Assembly: GCA_900551865.1 (NCBI GenBank)
Contig: URXV01000002.1
Span: forward strand, 1-64,000
Length of the DNA: 64,000 nt
Direction: 5' to 3'
Origin: an uncultured Rickettsiales bacterium
GTDB taxonomy: Bacteria > Pseudomonadota > Alphaproteobacteria > RF32 > CAG-239
How positions within the stretch are numbered: position 1 is the stretch's first letter; every line of letters starts with the position of its first letter. Of this stretch, positions 15,027-22,727 are shown one piece after another. The notes beneath the pieces were generated by a model. It was not told the DNA's origin. It saw nothing but the letters and a program-made list of their open reading frames with translations, and made no database searches. The position numbers were made by a program, and so were the translations under genes.

Positions 15027-17552
15027 ATGTTGAGAATGGTGTTAATCGTGTTGGGGATTTTTCTTTTTCAAGGCAGAGCCGGTGCGGTCAGCGTTGATAC
15101 GGAGGAAGGTTTAAAGGCCGAACTGCAAAAAGAAGAGGGCGATAATGTTATTGAGATATCCAAAAATATGGAAATATCCGGCGATTTGGGAAAAGCCGGC
15201 CGTCCTTCTCTGACGATTGACGGCGGAGGCAATTTGATTGACGGAAAAAGCCATGCCGGATTCAGTGTGGGCAAAGGACAGGATTTTTCGTTGCTGAATA
15301 CGGATATGCAGAATTTTTCCGCGTTGTTTGGCGGTGCTGTCAACAATCAGGGGAAAATGGAAACCGTTAACGGCGATTTTTCTGCCAATTCGGCCAAGGG
15401 AAGCGGCGGTGTTATTTATAATACAGGGGAAATCGGCCAGATAAACGGCAGTTTTGAGCAAAATTTTGCGGATAAATCCGGCGGCGCCGTATATAATAAC
15501 GGCGGAACAATTGAGGAGATTGAAGGGACTTTTGTAGAAAACAAAGCCGGGGACAAAGGGGGAGCCGTGGCAAATGTAAAGGTTTTGTTTAAGCAGGGGA
15601 ACATTGCTTCGGTCAATGGAACGTTTGACGGCAACAGCGCAGAAGCCGGCGGGGCAATTTACAATAATGCGACGTTGGGTTCCGTTGCGGGAACGTTTAG
15701 CGGCAATCGTGCGGCAGCCGAGTATGATACGGCGCAAGGCGGAGCAATTGCCAATGAAGGGCAAATTGATTTTGTCAGCGGGACTTTTTCGGGCAATGTT
15801 GCACAGGGTGCCTATCAGGCGCAGGGGGGAGCCATTTATCATAAAGGCAAAGGCAATGGTGAAAATGCCGAGGCTTTGGTTCTGAAAAATGCCTCTTTTT
15901 ATGGCAATCGTGCGGTATCTGCGCCCGGAAAAGCTTTTGGCGGCGCAGTTTACGGCAATGCGGTTAAGATTACGGCAGACGGCGGCAACAGCATTTTTGC
16001 CGGAAATTATGCTAACGATGAAAACAATGCCGTATATGTGGCGGGCGGATATCTTGAACTTTCAGCCCAAAATAAGGGAAAAGTCCAGATGGATGACGGT
16101 ATTGACGGTGAAAGCTATAATTTGAAAGTATTGGGTGACGGTACGGGCGAGGTGGTATTGAATAACCTTGTTAACGGGGTGAACCGATTTAACCTGACGT
16201 CCGGTTCGGTAACGCATTTGGGGAAAAATGCCGTTGTCAATGTGCAGGATTATATTGCCGACAAAGCAACGCTGCAGATTGACATTGCAGTCGACGCGGC
16301 GAACCAGAGCGTGCAAAACGGGGTTATCAACGTGGCGGACGACGTGCAGGGCAGTACGACGCTGATTGTCAATGCGGAAAATCCGGATACATACGAGGGC
16401 GCCCTGACGGCGTTTCTGAACGCGCAGAATGATGATTTGGCGACTATGTCTGACTTTAATGTCGGGCGTGTGGTTGGAAGCCCGTATATGTGGGATGCCG
16501 TGCGAAATGCCAAGGGGGAAGAAGATGGAAGCACATGGTATCTGGCATTGTCCGACAGGGAAAATCCAGATTATACCGATCCGAATCCAAATCCTTCCCG
16601 TCCGATATATGCGCCGGAAATTGCAGCCTATACGGGTATGCAGCAGGCGGCATTGGAACAAAACCGCAGCATATCGGGGAGCGTAGAGCGAGGCCTTTCA
16701 TCTGAAAAGAGTATGGCGTGTTATGAAGAATCCTGCGGTATGGCGGAATTGATACCGCAAAAGAAAGTATGGTTTGACGCGACTTATGAAAGCGCGGAAC
16801 TGGACAGTCCTGCGGATATGGAAGCGGATATCAAGGGTATGACGGCGGGTGCAGACTTTTATAACGACGGAACGCACCGCGTGGGTGTGTTCGGCGCATA
16901 TCGTAACGGCAAATATGATTTTTCCGGCAAGGGCGATTACTATGCCGAACTAGGGGCGCAGATTAAGTCCGAAAGCTGGCTCGGCGGCGCTTATTACAAA
17001 TTCGGCCGCAATAACTGGAAGCTGCTGACGACGCTGTATGCGGGCAAGCAGGATATGGACGTTAAGACCGACGACCGACTGGCTTTTGCCTCTACCGACG
17101 CGATGCAGTATGGTGCGAGCGCCGAGCTGGCGAAGAAGTTTGCGGTGGCACGGTATTTGAATGTCGAGCCGAGTTTGGGGCTGCGCTATACTATGCTGGA
17201 TATTGACGACCTGACGGACAACGTCGGCAAGACGGCGAGCTTTGACACGTTGCAGTATCTGGAGGCGGAACTTGGAATCAAATTGGAGTATCTGTTTTGC
17301 AACGCCGGCTGTACCAACCGCCTGTATGCCAAACCGAGCGTAATTCGCACATTCTCCAACGGCGGCAAAACGCAGATAGCGGGAATAGACGGCGACATTC
17401 GTTCGTATAAAGACCGGACGTTGGGACGCATGGAGGTAGGCGGCGAATTCGGAATAACGCCGGCATTGTCGGGTTATGCTGCCGCAGGATATACGTTTGG
17501 CGACGAGTATTCGGCGTATGACCTTAACGCCGGTCTGAACTACGCGTTTTAA
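15027..17552 (+). CDS. Autotransporter with Chlamydia Pmp-like GGAI/FxxN repeats
   Basis: 841 residues. Signal peptide at about 1-20 (LIVLGIFLFQGRAGA). Residues 85-340 are a parallel beta-helix of short repeats pairing GGA(I/V) with F.GN or F..N: GGAVYNNGG, GTFVENKAGDKGGAVAN, GTFDGNSAEAGGAIYN, GTFSGNRAA, GTFSGNVAQ and ASFYGNRAV. This is the repeat style of chlamydial polymorphic membrane proteins. A second helix segment runs to about 500, then a Pro-rich linker (DPNPNPSRP), and a beta barrel of about 270 residues ends in Tyr-Ala-Phe, the expected outer-membrane signature. No protease motif is seen, so adhesion is the likely role. Monocistronic. Confidence 0.85.
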   Translation: MLRMVLIVLGIFLFQGRAGAVSVDTEEGLKAELQKEEGDNVIEISKNMEISGDLGKAGRPSLTIDGGGNLIDGKSHAGFSVGKGQDFSLLNTDMQNFSALFGGAVNNQGKMETVNGDFSANSAKGSGGVIYNTGEIGQINGSFEQNFADKSGGAVYNNGGTIEEIEGTFVENKAGDKGGAVANVKVLFKQGNIASVNGTFDGNSAEAGGAIYNNATLGSVAGTFSGNRAAAEYDTAQGGAIANEGQIDFVSGTFSGNVAQGAYQAQGGAIYHKGKGNGENAEALVLKNASFYGNRAVSAPGKAFGGAVYGNAVKITADGGNSIFAGNYANDENNAVYVAGGYLELSAQNKGKVQMDDGIDGESYNLKVLGDGTGEVVLNNLVNGVNRFNLTSGSVTHLGKNAVVNVQDYIADKATLQIDIAVDAANQSVQNGVINVADDVQGSTTLIVNAENPDTYEGALTAFLNAQNDDLATMSDFNVGRVVGSPYMWDAVRNAKGEEDGSTWYLALSDRENPDYTDPNPNPSRPIYAPEIAAYTGMQQAALEQNRSISGSVERGLSSEKSMACYEESCGMAELIPQKKVWFDATYESAELDSPADMEADIKGMTAGADFYNDGTHRVGVFGAYRNGKYDFSGKGDYYAELGAQIKSESWLGGAYYKFGRNNWKLLTTLYAGKQDMDVKTDDRLAFASTDAMQYGASAELAKKFAVARYLNVEPSLGLRYTMLDIDDLTDNVGKTASFDTLQYLEAELGIKLEYLFCNAGCTNRLYAKPSVIRTFSNGGKTQIAGIDGDIRSYKDRTLGRMEVGGEFGITPALSGYAAAGYTFGDEYSAYDLNAGLNYAF

Positions 17553-17869
17553 CTATGTGCATTAACTGTGCGTTTTAATTGTGCGGAAAAAATGAGGCGT
17601 TTTTGAATCCTGAGACAATAAACCGTCTGTTTCGAAAAAGAACGGGCGGTTTGTTGCATTGGACGAGAACGGACGATTTGTTGCTCTGGAAGAAAAGAGG
17701 AGGAAGGGCAAGGATTGGGAAAGCTGAGTTCTGGGCGAGGGGATGCGTAAAAATGCTTTACTTTAAAAATATTTTGTCTATATTGCTCGTTATCGGCGTT
17801 TGTCTGCATCTTATGGCAGGCCGGCGTGTAAAATAACATCGGGAGGGAAAGTAAATTGAGGTTAGACCG
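17553..17869. other. Intergenic region with terminator and no clear gene
   Basis: Apart from the hairpin at 17621-17661 it contains a possible 27-residue hydrophobic peptide from ATG 17753 (MLYFKNILSILLVIGVCLHL...). This has no good ribosome binding site and is not annotated as a gene. Confidence 0.35.
17621..17661 (+). terminator. Terminator-like hairpin after the Pmp-like autotransporter
   Basis: Arms aaaccgtctgtt and aacgggcggttt pair over 12 bp with G-U pairs; the tail (gttgcattgg) is only weakly T-rich. Confidence 0.5.
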
Positions 17870-18400
17870 ATGTATGACAAATTCAGAGTTATCTGCTGCG
17901 AGAATCGGGAAAAATATCCCGGAAAGCTTTTTATAGATATTTATCCTGCCGACCATATTACGCATGAACTTCTGTACCGGATGCGGCTGAAACTGACGCC
18001 GGATGTTTATGACATTACCGGCGGCGTTTATCTTGATGATTTGAAAAACGGCGAAGTGCGCTTGAAATACATTAAACATCATGATAAAATGTTGCAGAAA
18101 CAGCAAGATGCAATGCGAGCGCGAATTGACCCCCAGATAAAAAAATTGTTCTATGCGATGAAAGAGCGCGGCGTTATGCAGACAATTCAGGCGTCGTTGA
18201 CAGAGGCGTATGAAGTGTTTAATTTGGATATGACGTATCCAAAAAGCGCGAGAGAGGCGGAACTGATGCAGGCACGGGAACGGCGGCAGAAACGCGAAAA
18301 GATTATGAAAGAGCGGCAGGCCTATTATGCCCGGCAGAAGTATGCGGCCAATCCGCATATCCGCCTGATGATTAAACAACTGGAGCAGAGCGGGGACTGA
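17870..18400 (+). CDS. Charged helical protein, unknown function
   Basis: 176 residues. The N-terminal 60 are strand-rich (KLFIDIYPADHITHELLYRMRLKLTPDVYDITGGVYLDD). The rest is long charged helix with many Arg/Lys/Gln, including EAELMQARERRQKREKIMKERQAYYARQKYA, likely coiled-coil. No membrane segment or signal peptide. GGGAGGGAAAG lies upstream of the ATG, a fair ribosome binding region. Not a family I recognise. Confidence 0.55.
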   Translation: MYDKFRVICCENREKYPGKLFIDIYPADHITHELLYRMRLKLTPDVYDITGGVYLDDLKNGEVRLKYIKHHDKMLQKQQDAMRARIDPQIKKLFYAMKERGVMQTIQASLTEAYEVFNLDMTYPKSAREAELMQARERRQKREKIMKERQAYYARQKYAANPHIRLMIKQLEQSGD

Positions 18401-18476
18401 CTTGCCGGAATCCGGTGTGCGGCAATCGAGAGATGCGACAGGATCGGGTGTGGTGAGACCGGGGGTGAATCCGGAC

Positions 18477-18647
18477 GTCAGGCGCGATGAAACAGGAGCG
18501 ATGCGGTTGCAGTGGTGAACCCTGAACCCAGACACCAGATGCGATGAGATTGTCGCGGCGGTGATGCGGTTGGGTGTAGGGAAGCCGTATGCCAGACGCG
18601 ATGAGACCGGCGCAGCGGCGATGCGGCGGTACGGTTAGATGTCGTGA
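18477..18647. repeat. Degenerate 57-bp tandem repeat, three copies
   Basis: Copies begin at 18477, 18534 and 18591. Each starts (g/a)(t/c)ca-g-(a/g)(c/t)gcgatga and contains gatgcgg. The gcgatga landmark recurs at 18484, 18541 and 18598, exactly 57 bases apart. The first copy has a 6-base shift inside. The array runs up to and slightly past the stop codon of the TlpA-like gene on the other strand. Confidence 0.7.
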
Positions 18648-19276
18648 GGTTTTGGGGCGGCTTGATGTGTTGCAGAAGCCGGCGTGATGGAACGGGGGGC
18701 TGCCGGCAAGGCGGCGGGCAGGGGCGCGGGGGCCGCCGGATTAGCCTGAGCCGGTTTGATGAGTTTTTTTATCATTTTATAAAGTTTTTCCGAATTCCAG
18801 TCCGCTTCCCCCTGAATGGTTGCGACTTTTTTGCCGTTGCGGTTCATAATGACGGTGTACGGTGTGGAACCGATGCCGAGGCTTAAGGAAAGGCGGTTGT
18901 TTTCGTCGTTGTAAAACGGCAAGGTCGGCGCACCGTATTTGGTCAGGAATTTGCGTTCTTCCGCATTATCTTTCCATTCGGACGACGGGGATATGAGCAT
19001 AACGCCGATGTTGTCTTTTGCCGCTTTGGGATAGAATTTTTCCAGACTTTTCATTTCCCGAAGGCAGGGGAAGCAACTCTGCGACCAGAAAACCATAATG
19101 GTCAGGTCGTTTCGGAGCGAGGGAATGCGTATCGGCGTGCCGTTTTCGGATATGACCGAAACGTCAGGCATATTAACGGGATATTCCAGCGTGTATAACC
19201 CTTTGGGGCCGCTGTAGGCGGCGGCGTTGAACGAGACGAAGAGCAGGCAGAGAAGCAAACGGTAAAAGCGAACCAT
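18635..19276 (-). CDS. Exported TlpA-like thioredoxin-fold protein
   Basis: 213 residues from the ATG at 19276, chosen because a signal peptide starts there (MVRFYRLLLCLLFVSFNAAA) and AGGAAA precedes it; an upstream in-frame ATG at 19351 lacks these. The thioredoxin fold has FWSQSCFPCLREMKSL with the redox pair CFPC, and the cis-Pro loop GIGSTPYTVIMNRNGK. TlpA-type proteins reduce disulfides in the periplasm, for example during cytochrome c maturation. The C-terminal 35 residues are a Pro/Ala-rich tail. It is divergent from the LptM-like gene; a tlpA-lptM neighbourhood is common in alphaproteobacteria, usually with argH, which is absent here. Confidence 0.82.
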   Translation of the reverse strand: MVRFYRLLLCLLFVSFNAAAYSGPKGLYTLEYPVNMPDVSVISENGTPIRIPSLRNDLTIMVFWSQSCFPCLREMKSLEKFYPKAAKDNIGVMLISPSSEWKDNAEERKFLTKYGAPTLPFYNDENNRLSLSLGIGSTPYTVIMNRNGKKVATIQGEADWNSEKLYKMIKKLIKPAQANPAAPAPLPAALPAAPRSITPASATHQAAPKPHDI

Positions 19277-19371
19277 GGCGTATTTCCTGTTAATAAATGA
19301 ATTGAGTTTTGTACATTCGGCGGTTTTGATATAAGCTCTTTGTATAGTCATTGCAATACATAGGGTAAAAA

Positions 19372-19509
19372 ATGAAATATTTAGTTAAATTTTTAATGAT
19401 TTCTTCAGTATTTTTTTCCATTCTGTATATGAGCGGGTGCGGCAGGATTTCCGCCAATACGCCGATTGAGGGCAGCGGATATCCGCATTCTTATCCCAGG
19501 CACTATTGA
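19372..19509 (+). CDS. lptM: LptM-type mini-lipoprotein
   Basis: 45 residues. A signal peptide ends in a lipobox-like MSGC, giving a mature lipoprotein of about 24 residues beginning CGRISANTPIEGS and ending YPHSYPRHY. The CGR start and the YP..YPR ending are typical of alphaproteobacterial LptM/YifL homologues, which help the LptDE lipopolysaccharide translocon assemble. The gene often stands between argH and lysA; both are missing here, but the divergent TlpA-like neighbour fits. AGGGT precedes the start. The short length explains why it is easily missed. Confidence 0.7.
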   Translation: MKYLVKFLMISSVFFSILYMSGCGRISANTPIEGSGYPHSYPRHY

Positions 19510-19578
19510 TTGTCCAGCAGCGGCAGATGACAGTGCGGGAGCGGTGAAACCGGGGTTTGGATTTTAGGGGAAAATACA

Positions 19579-20274
19579 ATGGACAACAATAAAGACGATT
19601 TTTCTGACGTTATGATTCCTTATGTGGAATTTGCGGAAAATGCCAACGAGCGGACGCCGTGCATTTTAGTGTTGGATTGTTCGGGGTCAATGCGCGGAGA
19701 ACCGATTAAACAGCTGAATACCGGGTTGCAGGCGTTGGAAAAAGAACTGAAGGAGGATATTGACGCCAGTTCGCGCGTACAGTTGCTGGTGATTAAAGCG
19801 TACGGCAAAGACGATGCAGAAATTTCCGCGGACTGGATTGACGCGATGAATTTTACAGCGCCGGTCATGGAGGCTTCCGGCCTGTCGCCCATCGGCAAGG
19901 CGATGGAGTTGGCGCTGCAGAAGATAGAAGAGCAGAAATGCCTGTATGACAGCTGCGGCATTACTTCCAAGCGGCCGTGGATTTTCCTTATCAGCGACGG
20001 TGAGCCGACGGATTACGGTTGGGAACTGGCGGCGGCAAAATGCCGGGAAGCGCAGCAGAACAAAAAAGTCGTTATCCACGCGGTCGGTACACAGGGGGCT
20101 AATCTGGACAAGCTGGCGAAGTTTTCGCTGATGGCTCCCAAGCGTTTGAGCGGGCTGAAGTTTACGGAATTTTTCCTCTGGCTGTCGCGCAGCGTGTCCT
20201 GCATTTCCCGCGCGGCGCCGAATATGCCCGATATTTTGGACGATATTGAGGGCTGGCATGAAGAAAACGCCTAG
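19579..20274 (+). CDS. VWA-domain protein, TerY-like (first gene of signalling triad)
   Basis: 231 residues, one von Willebrand A domain. The MIDAS metal site is complete at its first part: DCSGS with Asp33, Ser35 and Ser37, and the later LISDGEPTD supplies the distal Asp. The region between (SGLSPIGKAMELAL) aligns with the MIDAS Thr loop. TerY proteins are predicted metal-dependent scaffolds. It is followed by a PP2C phosphatase (17-base overlap) and a protein kinase, the arrangement called the TerY-P triad in work on tellurium-resistance-associated systems. No membrane segment. RBS AGGGGAAAA precedes the ATG. Confidence 0.82.
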   Translation: MDNNKDDFSDVMIPYVEFAENANERTPCILVLDCSGSMRGEPIKQLNTGLQALEKELKEDIDASSRVQLLVIKAYGKDDAEISADWIDAMNFTAPVMEASGLSPIGKAMELALQKIEEQKCLYDSCGITSKRPWIFLISDGEPTDYGWELAAAKCREAQQNKKVVIHAVGTQGANLDKLAKFSLMAPKRLSGLKFTEFFLWLSRSVSCISRAAPNMPDILDDIEGWHEENA

Positions 20275-21019
20275 GAGCATCCGCGTCATCGCGACTAAAA
20301 TTACAGGAGGGCTGCACCTGGCTAAGAAAAAGCCGTGTCAGGATTTTTACCAGTATGCGTGTTCGGGCAATAAACTCGTGGCGGTGGTATCGGACGGCGC
20401 CGGGTCGGCCAAATACGGCAAAATCGGGGCTAAAGTTGTTTGCGAAACGTTGGTCAACGTGTTGATTAATACGCCGCTGAAAGATGCGGAAGAGGCGGTA
20501 AAAAAAGCAATTGACATAGCGCGGCGGCGGCTTGTCATTCACCGGTTAAACAAAAGCAAATCGGAAGCGGAAATTTTGAATTTTTCGGCGACGCTGGTCG
20601 GAGCGGTTTACCATAAGAACCGCGGTTTGTTTTTTCATATCGGCGATGGCGCAGGCATTGCGGTACACGGGGAAACGGCTGCCGGCGGCGGGCTGCGTTA
20701 TACGCTTTCCCGGCCGGCGAACGGGAATTTTTCGTGCGAAACGTACTTTTATACGATGAAAAACTGGCGCGACTGTCTTCGGTTTACGGAAGTGAGCAAG
20801 GCGGAAGCGTTGTTTCTGATGACGGACGGGGTTACGAATTTTGCGTTGTCGGACGATGCATGCCGGTTGAAAAACGGGTTTATTGAGCCGATTAACCGTT
20901 ATCTTAAGAGCGAGCAGAATAAAATGCAGGCGCTGCGGGCATTGAACAATACGCTGGATACCAGACAGGCGCGGCGACTGAATTCTGATGACAAGACTTT
21001 TTTGTGGGCAGGGTTATAG
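20258..21019 (+). CDS. PP2C-family protein phosphatase (second gene of triad)
   Basis: 253 residues from ATG 20258, inside the end of the VWA gene. Metal-binding motifs are in the expected order: KKPCQDF near residue 25, VVSDGAGSAKYGKIGA near 45, HIGDGAG near 130, LMTDGVTNF near 190 and SDDKTF near the end. It should dephosphorylate Ser/Thr on proteins in the cytoplasm; with the neighbouring kinase it would form an opposing pair acting on the same target, possibly the VWA protein. A 45-bp tandem repeat begins immediately at its stop codon and separates it from the kinase gene. Confidence 0.85.
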   Translation: MKKTPRSIRVIATKITGGLHLAKKKPCQDFYQYACSGNKLVAVVSDGAGSAKYGKIGAKVVCETLVNVLINTPLKDAEEAVKKAIDIARRRLVIHRLNKSKSEAEILNFSATLVGAVYHKNRGLFFHIGDGAGIAVHGETAAGGGLRYTLSRPANGNFSCETYFYTMKNWRDCLRFTEVSKAEALFLMTDGVTNFALSDDACRLKNGFIEPINRYLKSEQNKMQALRALNNTLDTRQARRLNSDDKTFLWAGL

Positions 21020-21020
21020 A

Positions 21021-21160
21021 GATTTACAGGTAGGGTTACGGCGATTTTATGAGCAGAGTTACGGTGATTTACAGGTAGGGTTACAACGATTTTATGAGCA
21101 GAGTTACGGTGATTTACAGGTAAAGATACAGCGATTTTATGGGCAGGGTTATAGTGATGG
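21021..21160 (+). repeat. 45-bp tandem repeat between phosphatase and kinase genes
   Basis: gatttacagg begins copies at 21021, 21066 and 21111, exactly 45 bases apart, with a partial fourth copy ending near 21155. The copies differ at few positions. Each also holds a gcgattttatg..cag core. Because 45 is divisible by three, one frame encodes a 15-residue repeat (YGDLQVGLQRFYEQS) but no gene is anchored there. The last copy provides the sequence around the kinase start codon. Confidence 0.85.
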
Positions 21161-22617
21161 CAGAGGACACGACACAGCTTCAGGTTAATGCGATTTTTGC
21201 GGACAGGCATTTTGAACGGCTGACGCTTGGCCGGCTCTTGAACAAGGGCGGCGCGGCGGGAAAAATTTATGAAATTGTCGGACAGCCGGCGAAAGTGGCG
21301 AAGATTTTTCATGAACGGCAGAAGAGCAATACCAACCGCCTGAAACTGGAAGCGATGGTGGTGAACAATCCGAATATTCCAAGCGTCCGCGCCGGCGGAG
21401 TGGAATATGTGCAGATTGCCTGGCCGGAAGCGGTTTTGGAAGACGACGAAGGGTATTGCGTCGGGTATCTGATGCCGTTTATCAATACGGCAGAGGCGGT
21501 GTCCCTTGACCATCTGATGCAGGGGGCGGTTCGCGCCAAGCTTGGTCTCAGCGACAAATACGAATACCGGGTTATGGCGGCGTACAATGTGGCGCTGATG
21601 GTGGCGTCGCTGCATAAATACGGGCATTATATCATTGACCTGAAACCGGCGAACGTTTCTATTTACAAAAAAACGATGACGGTGGCCATGTTTGACTGCG
21701 ACGGTTTTTCGATTCAGGGCGAACAGGCGCGGTTTCCGGCGGAGTTTGTCAGCGAAGAGTATATCTATCCCGAAGGAATGGCCCAATCCTGCGAGGATAT
21801 GGGCGAAGAGCAGGATAAATTTGCCTTGGCAGTGATTATCTTCAAGCTGCTGAACAACGGCATCCATCCGTTTTCTGGCGTGGCGAAAAAAAATGCGGAC
21901 AGCGCGCTTTCCATACAGGAGCGGATAGAACAGTACCATTATGCCTACGGTATGTGGGGCGACAGCTATCAGGCGCCGCATCCGTACAGTATTCACGAGT
22001 TTTTGCCGCAAAGCACGATGAAGCTGTTTGACCGGGCATTTGTTAAGGGGCAAAAACGTCCGACGGCGGCAGAATGGCAGGCTGAACTGGACTTTTTGCT
22101 GAAGAATCTGAAACATTGCAAAAAGAATCCCAACCACGCGTATTTTACCAATAAGGGATGCGGGTTGTGCGTGGCCGAAGAACGGCTTAAGGCAAATTTG
22201 AAAACGATTAAGGAAAAACAGGCAGAGCCCCGGAAAATCCGCGGATTCGAACTGAAAAAACTGTCGCGGGAAAGTTTGGAAAAAGATAAAATCGAACATA
22301 TGCAGAGCGAAAAGCGTGCGATGCGGATAACGTATTTTCTGGTTATGTTTTACAGCCTGCTGATGACGTTTTTGCCGCGGGCGGCCTTGGAATATAAAAC
22401 GGAGTTGAAAGGGCTGGGGATATCTTTGCAGCTGATTGCCTGCATCCTGTTCTTTAATTTTCTGCATTGGATGGTTAGAAAATTTCGCCGCTTTTTAGTG
22501 AAAAGAGCCGGAGGAACGACAATTAATGCCCTTATAACATACACTTATTGCTGTGTGGCAATAGCGCTGATTGTCGGCAATGAGATTGAGTGGGGGAGAT
22601 TGTTCAAGGCTTTTTAG
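21157..22617 (+). CDS. Ser/Thr protein kinase with zinc-ribbon-like motif and membrane helices (third gene of triad)
   Basis: 486 residues from ATG 21157; GTG or ATG codons a few residues upstream (21139) are possible. Kinase landmarks are a Gly-rich loop (LNKGGAAGKIY), the ATP-anchoring Lys in KVAKIF, catalytic loop IIDLKPANV (Asp and Asn present; the HRD His-Arg are replaced by YI) and DCDG in place of DFG. After the kinase domain KKNPNHAYFTNKGCGLC looks like a small Zn-binding knuckle. Three hydrophobic segments near 390-480 anchor the protein in the membrane. The gene closes the VWA-PP2C-kinase set. Phosphorylation targets are unknown. Confidence 0.82.
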   Translation: MAEDTTQLQVNAIFADRHFERLTLGRLLNKGGAAGKIYEIVGQPAKVAKIFHERQKSNTNRLKLEAMVVNNPNIPSVRAGGVEYVQIAWPEAVLEDDEGYCVGYLMPFINTAEAVSLDHLMQGAVRAKLGLSDKYEYRVMAAYNVALMVASLHKYGHYIIDLKPANVSIYKKTMTVAMFDCDGFSIQGEQARFPAEFVSEEYIYPEGMAQSCEDMGEEQDKFALAVIIFKLLNNGIHPFSGVAKKNADSALSIQERIEQYHYAYGMWGDSYQAPHPYSIHEFLPQSTMKLFDRAFVKGQKRPTAAEWQAELDFLLKNLKHCKKNPNHAYFTNKGCGLCVAEERLKANLKTIKEKQAEPRKIRGFELKKLSRESLEKDKIEHMQSEKRAMRITYFLVMFYSLLMTFLPRAALEYKTELKGLGISLQLIACILFFNFLHWMVRKFRRFLVKRAGGTTINALITYTYCCVAIALIVGNEIEWGRLFKAF

Positions 22618-22727
22618 ATTATGGTTTCTCTTAGGATACTAACAGACCGCCAAGTGCCTACTTTTCATTTAAAAAATTGCTGTTATAAAAATTGTATTGG
22701 TTTATTTGGAATTATAAGGAAAAACTT

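Noticed and set aside
17753..17836. Possible 27-residue hydrophobic peptide
   Set aside because: No convincing ribosome binding site, no terminator of its own, no known family.
20899..22467. Long open frame on the minus strand across the triad
   Set aside because: It is a shadow of the kinase gene; composition is His/Arg/Phe-rich and it lacks a start signal.
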